Positions 60,444 to 64,000 of a stretch of 64,000 nt of DNA are shown in pieces. The stretch is from NCBI RefSeq assembly GCF_050717545.1, contig NZ_JBOITN010000031.1:94528-158527 (forward strand), given 5' to 3'. The translations under genes and the position numbers were made by a program. The DNA comes from Clostridium_AD sp050717545. Its GTDB lineage: Bacteria > Bacillota > Clostridia > Clostridiales > Clostridiaceae. Within the stretch, counting starts at the first letter, position 1; the number at the start of each line of letters is the position of its first letter. The notes beneath the pieces were generated by a model, which had not been told where the DNA came from, searched no databases, and worked only from the letters and a program-made list of their open reading frames with translations.

Positions 60444-60469
60444 TTAGCAATGATAAGATTCATTGCTAA
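60444..60469 (+). promoter_or_regulatory. Hairpin just before the ribosome binding site
   Basis: TTAGCAATG-ATAAGATT-CATTGCTAA, 9-bp perfect, immediately before AAAGGAG. The same hairpin with one mismatch precedes the third gene. It may stabilise the mRNA 5' end or tune translation. Confidence 0.5.
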
Positions 60470-60484
60470 AAGGAGAGATATAAT

Positions 60485-62560
60485 GTGGATACAATAGGTC
60501 TTCAATTAGAAAGAACAACAGCTGGAACAGTAAATATAAATTCTAATGTAATATTTAATACGCAAGTAAATAGTTATGGAGCTATAGTTTATAACTCATT
60601 AACTGGTGAAATAGTAATAAATAAAGTAGGAAGATATTTTATTAATTGGTGGGTAGCCACTCAGTCAGCTATAGGACACAATAATATAACTTTTTCAATT
60701 CAATCATCTCAAGGAGATAACTTGATAGGAACTTCACCTATTAAGAAGAATGAAGTTGTTGGTTATGCACTTATACAAGTTGATTCAGCGCCAATAGCAT
60801 TAAGGTTAGTTAATACAACTCCAGCTAGCGTGTTTTATTCTTCTTTAGTACCAACTACAGCTTTTTTAGTATTAGGTGAGATACAAGAAATAGACAATAC
60901 AACTGCAATTACAGGTGCAACCGGTCCAACAGGAGCAACCGGTCCAACAGGAGCAACCGGAGCAACGGGAGCAACTGGTGTAACTGGAACTACAGGTGAA
61001 ACCGGAACTACTGGTGAAACTGGAGTTACTGGGTTAACCGGAGCAACTGGGGCAACAGGAGATACTGGAGCAACAGGTGTTACTGGAACTACAGGTGATA
61101 CTGGGGCAACAGGCCCAATAGGAGCAACAGGTGCAACAGGATTAACTGGCGTTACTGGAGTAACAGGAGAAACTGGTGTAACTGGAGCAATCGGAGACAC
61201 GGGAGCTACCGGAGCAACTGGAACTACAGGTTCTACAGGAGATACTGGAGCAACGGGAGTAACGGGAACTACTGGTGCAACTGGAGACACCGGATCAACT
61301 GGTGTTACTGGGTTTACAGGAGAAACAGGTGCAACCGGAAATACTGGAGTAACAGGAGAAACTGGTGTTACTGGAGCAACCGGAGCAACTGGAAATACAG
61401 GAATAACTGGAACTACAGGTGAAACCGGAACTACTGGAGTTACTGGGTTAACCGGAGCAACTGGGGCAACAGGAGATGCTGGAGCAACAGGTGTTACTGG
61501 AACTACAGGTGATACTGGGGCAACAGGTGCAACAGGATTAACTGGCGTTACTGGAGTAACAGGAGAAACTGGGGTAACAGGATTAACTGGTGTAACTGGT
61601 GTAACTGGAGCAATCGGAGACACGGGAGCTACCGGAACAACTGGAACTACAGGTTCTACAGGAGATACTGGAGCAACGGGAGTAACGGGAACTACTGGTG
61701 CAACTGGAGACACCGGATCAACTGGTGTTACTGGGTTTACAGGAGAAACAGGTGCAACCGGAAATACTGGAGTAACAGGAGAAACTGGTGTTACTGGAGC
61801 AACTGGGGCAACTGGAAATACAGGAATAACTGGAACTACAGGTGATACCGGAGCTACCGGAACTACAGGTTCTACAGGAGCTACTGGAATTACAGGTGCA
61901 ACAGGATTAACTGGTGTTACTGGAGTAACAGGAGATACTGGAGCCACCGGAGCAACAGGTGTAACCGGAAGTACTGGAGTAACTGGTGTAACTGGAGAAA
62001 CTGGAGCCACCGGAGTAACAGGAACTACAGGTGATACTGGATTAGGTTCTATTATACCATTTGCATCAGGAAATTCGATTGATATGACAACAATTGCAGG
62101 TGGATTAGTGGGTACTGGTGGAGTTGTTGGTTTCGGAAGTTCTGTTTCAGGCGTTTCGCTTTTAGGCGGAACCATAGACCTTACAGGTGGTGCAGCAGTA
62201 CTCCTTAATTTTGCATTTTCTGTTCCGAGAGATGGAATTATAACATCGATAGCAGCTTACTATAGTAATGTAACTCCACTAGCATTAACAGACTCTACAG
62301 TAACTATTACCGCACAATTGTATAGTTCAACTACACCAGATAATCTTTTCACACCGATAGCAGGGGCGATAGCAACCTTAGCCCCAGCTCTTACAGGAGC
62401 TGTTGCGTTAGGAAGCAGTAGTAACGGAATTACTACTGGGCTTTCAATACCTGTTACTGAACAAACACGATTGTTAATGGTATTCTCTACAACCGCTGTA
62501 GGTTTGTCACTTATTAATAATGTAACTGGATATGCTAGTGCGGGTGTTTCATTAGTATAA
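60485..62560 (+). CDS. Collagen-like exosporium-type protein with N-terminal globular and BclB C-terminal domains
   Basis: 691 residues. N-terminal about 140 residues (VDTIGLQLERTTAGTVNINSN...) resemble the BclA-type jelly-roll of the first gene. About 120 Gly-X-Thr triplets follow, with occasional Pro or Ile. The C-terminal about 180 residues (IPFASGNSIDMTTIAGGLVGTGGVVGFGSSVSGVSLLGGTIDLTG...) match the BclB-type exosporium domain. Start is GTG after AAAGGAGAG; the overlapping ATG three bases earlier is out of frame (MWIQ then stop). The collagen region contains a near-perfect 423-bp internal duplication. No signal peptide, as expected for mother-cell assembled exosporium proteins. Confidence 0.88.
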   Translation: MDTIGLQLERTTAGTVNINSNVIFNTQVNSYGAIVYNSLTGEIVINKVGRYFINWWVATQSAIGHNNITFSIQSSQGDNLIGTSPIKKNEVVGYALIQVDSAPIALRLVNTTPASVFYSSLVPTTAFLVLGEIQEIDNTTAITGATGPTGATGPTGATGATGATGVTGTTGETGTTGETGVTGLTGATGATGDTGATGVTGTTGDTGATGPIGATGATGLTGVTGVTGETGVTGAIGDTGATGATGTTGSTGDTGATGVTGTTGATGDTGSTGVTGFTGETGATGNTGVTGETGVTGATGATGNTGITGTTGETGTTGVTGLTGATGATGDAGATGVTGTTGDTGATGATGLTGVTGVTGETGVTGLTGVTGVTGAIGDTGATGTTGTTGSTGDTGATGVTGTTGATGDTGSTGVTGFTGETGATGNTGVTGETGVTGATGATGNTGITGTTGDTGATGTTGSTGATGITGATGLTGVTGVTGDTGATGATGVTGSTGVTGVTGETGATGVTGTTGDTGLGSIIPFASGNSIDMTTIAGGLVGTGGVVGFGSSVSGVSLLGGTIDLTGGAAVLLNFAFSVPRDGIITSIAAYYSNVTPLALTDSTVTITAQLYSSTTPDNLFTPIAGAIATLAPALTGAVALGSSSNGITTGLSIPVTEQTRLLMVFSTTAVGLSLINNVTGYASAGVSLV

Positions 62561-62687
62561 AGATAGAATAATAATAACGGTCATGTAATCTAAATAAAAT
62601 ATGTATAGATAATTGGATAAATAGTATTTTAAATCATCACTTTAGTAAAAGAAATTTCATATGAATTTAATATGGAAAACGAAAAAC

Positions 62688-62732
62688 TACCCTTAATTTT
62701 AGGATAATATGCCTAAAACTAAGGGTATTTTA
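62688..62732 (+). terminator. Terminator after the second collagen-like gene
   Basis: TACCCTTAATTTTAGG pairs with CCTAAAACTAAGGGTA (one mismatch), followed by TTTTATTT. The rest of 62561-63028 holds the duplicated leader and no gene. Confidence 0.85.
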
Positions 62733-62790
62733 TTTAATAAATATATTTATTAAATCATACATATCTAAGTACAGCGAGCCCAATTGTTAA

Positions 62791-63040
62791 TGTAACTTTT
62801 ATTACCTTGTAAATTATTATTAAAATCTAATAGTAACTTTATAAAATTTATAGCTTGATAAATATTTATGGACTAAACGTATTTAATATAGGTTATGATA
62901 TTAATTATTTTTTGAAAGGTATTTTATTTGTATACTTACATTTTATAATCTTTAATGACATATTTTGAACCAACATCATATTATGGATTAGCAATGGTAA
63001 GATTCATTGCAAAAAGGAGAGATATAATGTGGACACAATA
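62791..63040 (+). repeat. Duplicated leader of the collagen-like genes (second copy)
   Basis: This region matches about 60343-60497, covering the TTTATTACC...TAATAGTAA stretch, the SigE-like promoter, the hairpin, the ribosome binding site and the first codons. The copy here carries about 95 extra AT-rich bases (about 62860-62950) that the first lacks. It shows that the third gene arose by duplication of the second with its leader. Confidence 0.8.
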
Positions 63041-64000
63041 GGTCTTCAATTACAAAGAACAACAGCTGGAACAATAAATATAAATTCAAATGTAATATTT
63101 AATACGCAGGTAAATAGTTATGGAGCTATAGTTTATAACTCATTAACTGGTGAAATAGTAATAAATAAAGCAGGAAGATATTTTATTAATTGGTGGGTAG
63201 CGACTCAGTCAGCTATAGGACCAAATAATATAACTTTTTCAATTCAATCATCTCAAGGAGATAACTTGATAGGATCTTCACCTATTAAGCAGAATGAAGT
63301 TGTCGGGTTTGCTATTATACAAGTTGACTCTGCGCCAATAGCATTAAGGTTAATTAATACAACTTCAAATAGCGTGTTTTACTCTTCTTTAGTACCAATT
63401 ACAGCATTTTTAGTATTAGGTGAGATACAAGAAACAGACAGTACAGCTGCAACTACAGGTGCAACTGGAGCTACAGGATCTACTGGCGCAACCGGACCAA
63501 CAGGAAATACTGGTACAACTGGGGTCACTGGAACAACGGGAACTACTGGTGCAACTGGAGACAACGGATCAACTGGTGTTACTGGATTTACAGGAGCAAC
63601 AGGTGTAACCGGAAGTACTGGAGTAACTGGTGCAACTGGAGCAGCCGGAGACACGGGAGCAACTGGAACTACAGGTGAAACCGGAGCTACTGGTGTTACT
63701 GGAGTAACAGGAGAAACCGGAACTACTGGAGCAACGGGAGTAACGGGAACTACTGGTGCAACTGGATTTACAGGAGTAACAGGTGATACCGGAACTACTG
63801 GAGTAGGGGATACAGGATCAACTGGAGTGACGGGAGTAACGGGAACTACTGGTGCAACTGGAGACACCGGATCAACTGGTGTAACTGGAGCAGCCGGAGA
63901 CACGGGAGCAACTGGAACTACAGGTGAAACCGGAGCTACTGGTGTTACTGGAGCAACCGGAGCAACTGGAGAAACAGGAAATACAGGAATAACTGGAACT
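63029..64000 (+). CDS. Collagen-like exosporium-type protein, paralogue of the previous gene (truncated by window end)
   Basis: 324 codons are visible with no stop. Start is GTG, in the same setting as the second gene (ATG out of frame before it). The N-terminal 140 residues (VDTIGLQLQRTTAGTININ...) are nearly identical to those of the second protein. About 60 Gly-X-Thr triplets follow. One break in the triplet rhythm occurs (GTTGVGDTG, around 63800), equivalent to a lost residue. The C-terminal domain lies outside the window, so a BclB domain is expected but not seen. Confidence 0.85.
   Translation, partial: MDTIGLQLQRTTAGTININSNVIFNTQVNSYGAIVYNSLTGEIVINKAGRYFINWWVATQSAIGPNNITFSIQSSQGDNLIGSSPIKQNEVVGFAIIQVDSAPIALRLINTTSNSVFYSSLVPITAFLVLGEIQETDSTAATTGATGATGSTGATGPTGNTGTTGVTGTTGTTGATGDNGSTGVTGFTGATGVTGSTGVTGATGAAGDTGATGTTGETGATGVTGVTGETGTTGATGVTGTTGATGFTGVTGDTGTTGVGDTGSTGVTGVTGTTGATGDTGSTGVTGAAGDTGATGTTGETGATGVTGATGATGETGNTGITGT

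Noticed and set aside
60835..62175. Long minus-strand frame with Val-Ala-Pro-Val repeats opposite the collagen gene
   Set aside because: The antisense of Gly-X-Thr codons always reads as Pro-Val-X. It has no binding site and tracks the collagen repeats. The same applies at 59594-59824 and 63379-63903.

Overview
The window is AT-rich, with long AT-only intergenic stretches and strong AGGAGG-type ribosome binding sites. It encodes many spore-former proteins: PdaB, YtxC, an alpha/beta-type small acid-soluble spore protein, AbrB, and collagen-like BclA/BclB-type exosporium proteins. T-box leaders sit before valS and pheS. Together these point to an anaerobic spore-forming Firmicute, most likely a Clostridium in the strict sense. 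The species cannot be fixed from the sequence alone.

Layout. Bases 1-2.1 kb: a degenerate HEPN/HepT fragment, a lone NMT1/SsuA-type binding lipoprotein, and the valS T-box. 2.1-6.2 kb: valS and folC. 6.3-9.3 kb: a TSCPD protein, a YVTN-type beta-propeller, a striking hairpin-repeat tract, a DUF4364 regulator and pdaB. 9.4-14.3 kb: a two-OB-fold SSB-like protein and a diaminopimelate/lysine cluster of the acetylase type (dapH, a PatA-like aminotransferase, dapB, dapA). 14.7-17.3 kb: a spore protein, a methyltransferase, hslO and five tRNA genes (Val, Asp, Phe, Gly, Cys). 17.3-27.3 kb: a DUF6873 protein, ytxC, the infC-rpmI-rplT operon with its leader, ktrB-ktrA, a SpoU-type rRNA methyltransferase and the T-box-controlled pheS-pheT. 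27.5-42.5 kb: zapA, two ABC-F ATPases, a nuclease-XPD helicase fusion, AbrB, YajQ, a sensorless LytS-like kinase with a LytTR regulator, a CheY-like protein, recQ and a DEAD-box-like helicase. 42.5-48 kb: small spore/surface-like proteins, an M24 peptidase, nfo, and an IscU-like/GGGtGRT gene pair behind a structured leader. 48-58 kb is accessory: hypothetical secreted and membrane proteins, an XRE regulator, a GNAT enzyme, decayed genes, dcd, a phosphonate-degradation pair (phnW-phnX) with a divergent DeoR regulator, a dcd/NUDIX recombination scar and a shortened SdpI-like protein. 58.3-64 kb: uppP, then three collagen-like (Gly-X-Thr) exosporium-type genes. The second and third share a duplicated leader, and the third runs off the window.

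How the parts connect. Housekeeping translation genes (valS, pheST, infC operon, tRNAs) carry classical RNA-level control. DapA, DapB, DapH and the aminotransferase form a coherent route to meso-DAP, which feeds cell wall, lysine and dipicolinate. PdaB, YtxC, the small spore protein and the collagen-like proteins belong to sporulation, and several have SigE-like promoter sequences. A 28-base motif with a 19-base palindromic core (TCAnCTCCnnnGGAGnTGA) lies upstream of four separate plus-strand units: pdaB, a zinc-ribbon membrane protein, the LytS/LytTR pair and uppP. It may define an unrecognised envelope-related regulon. This motif, the GGGtGRT pair with its leader, and the repeat-driven remodelling at the right end are the most interesting signals.
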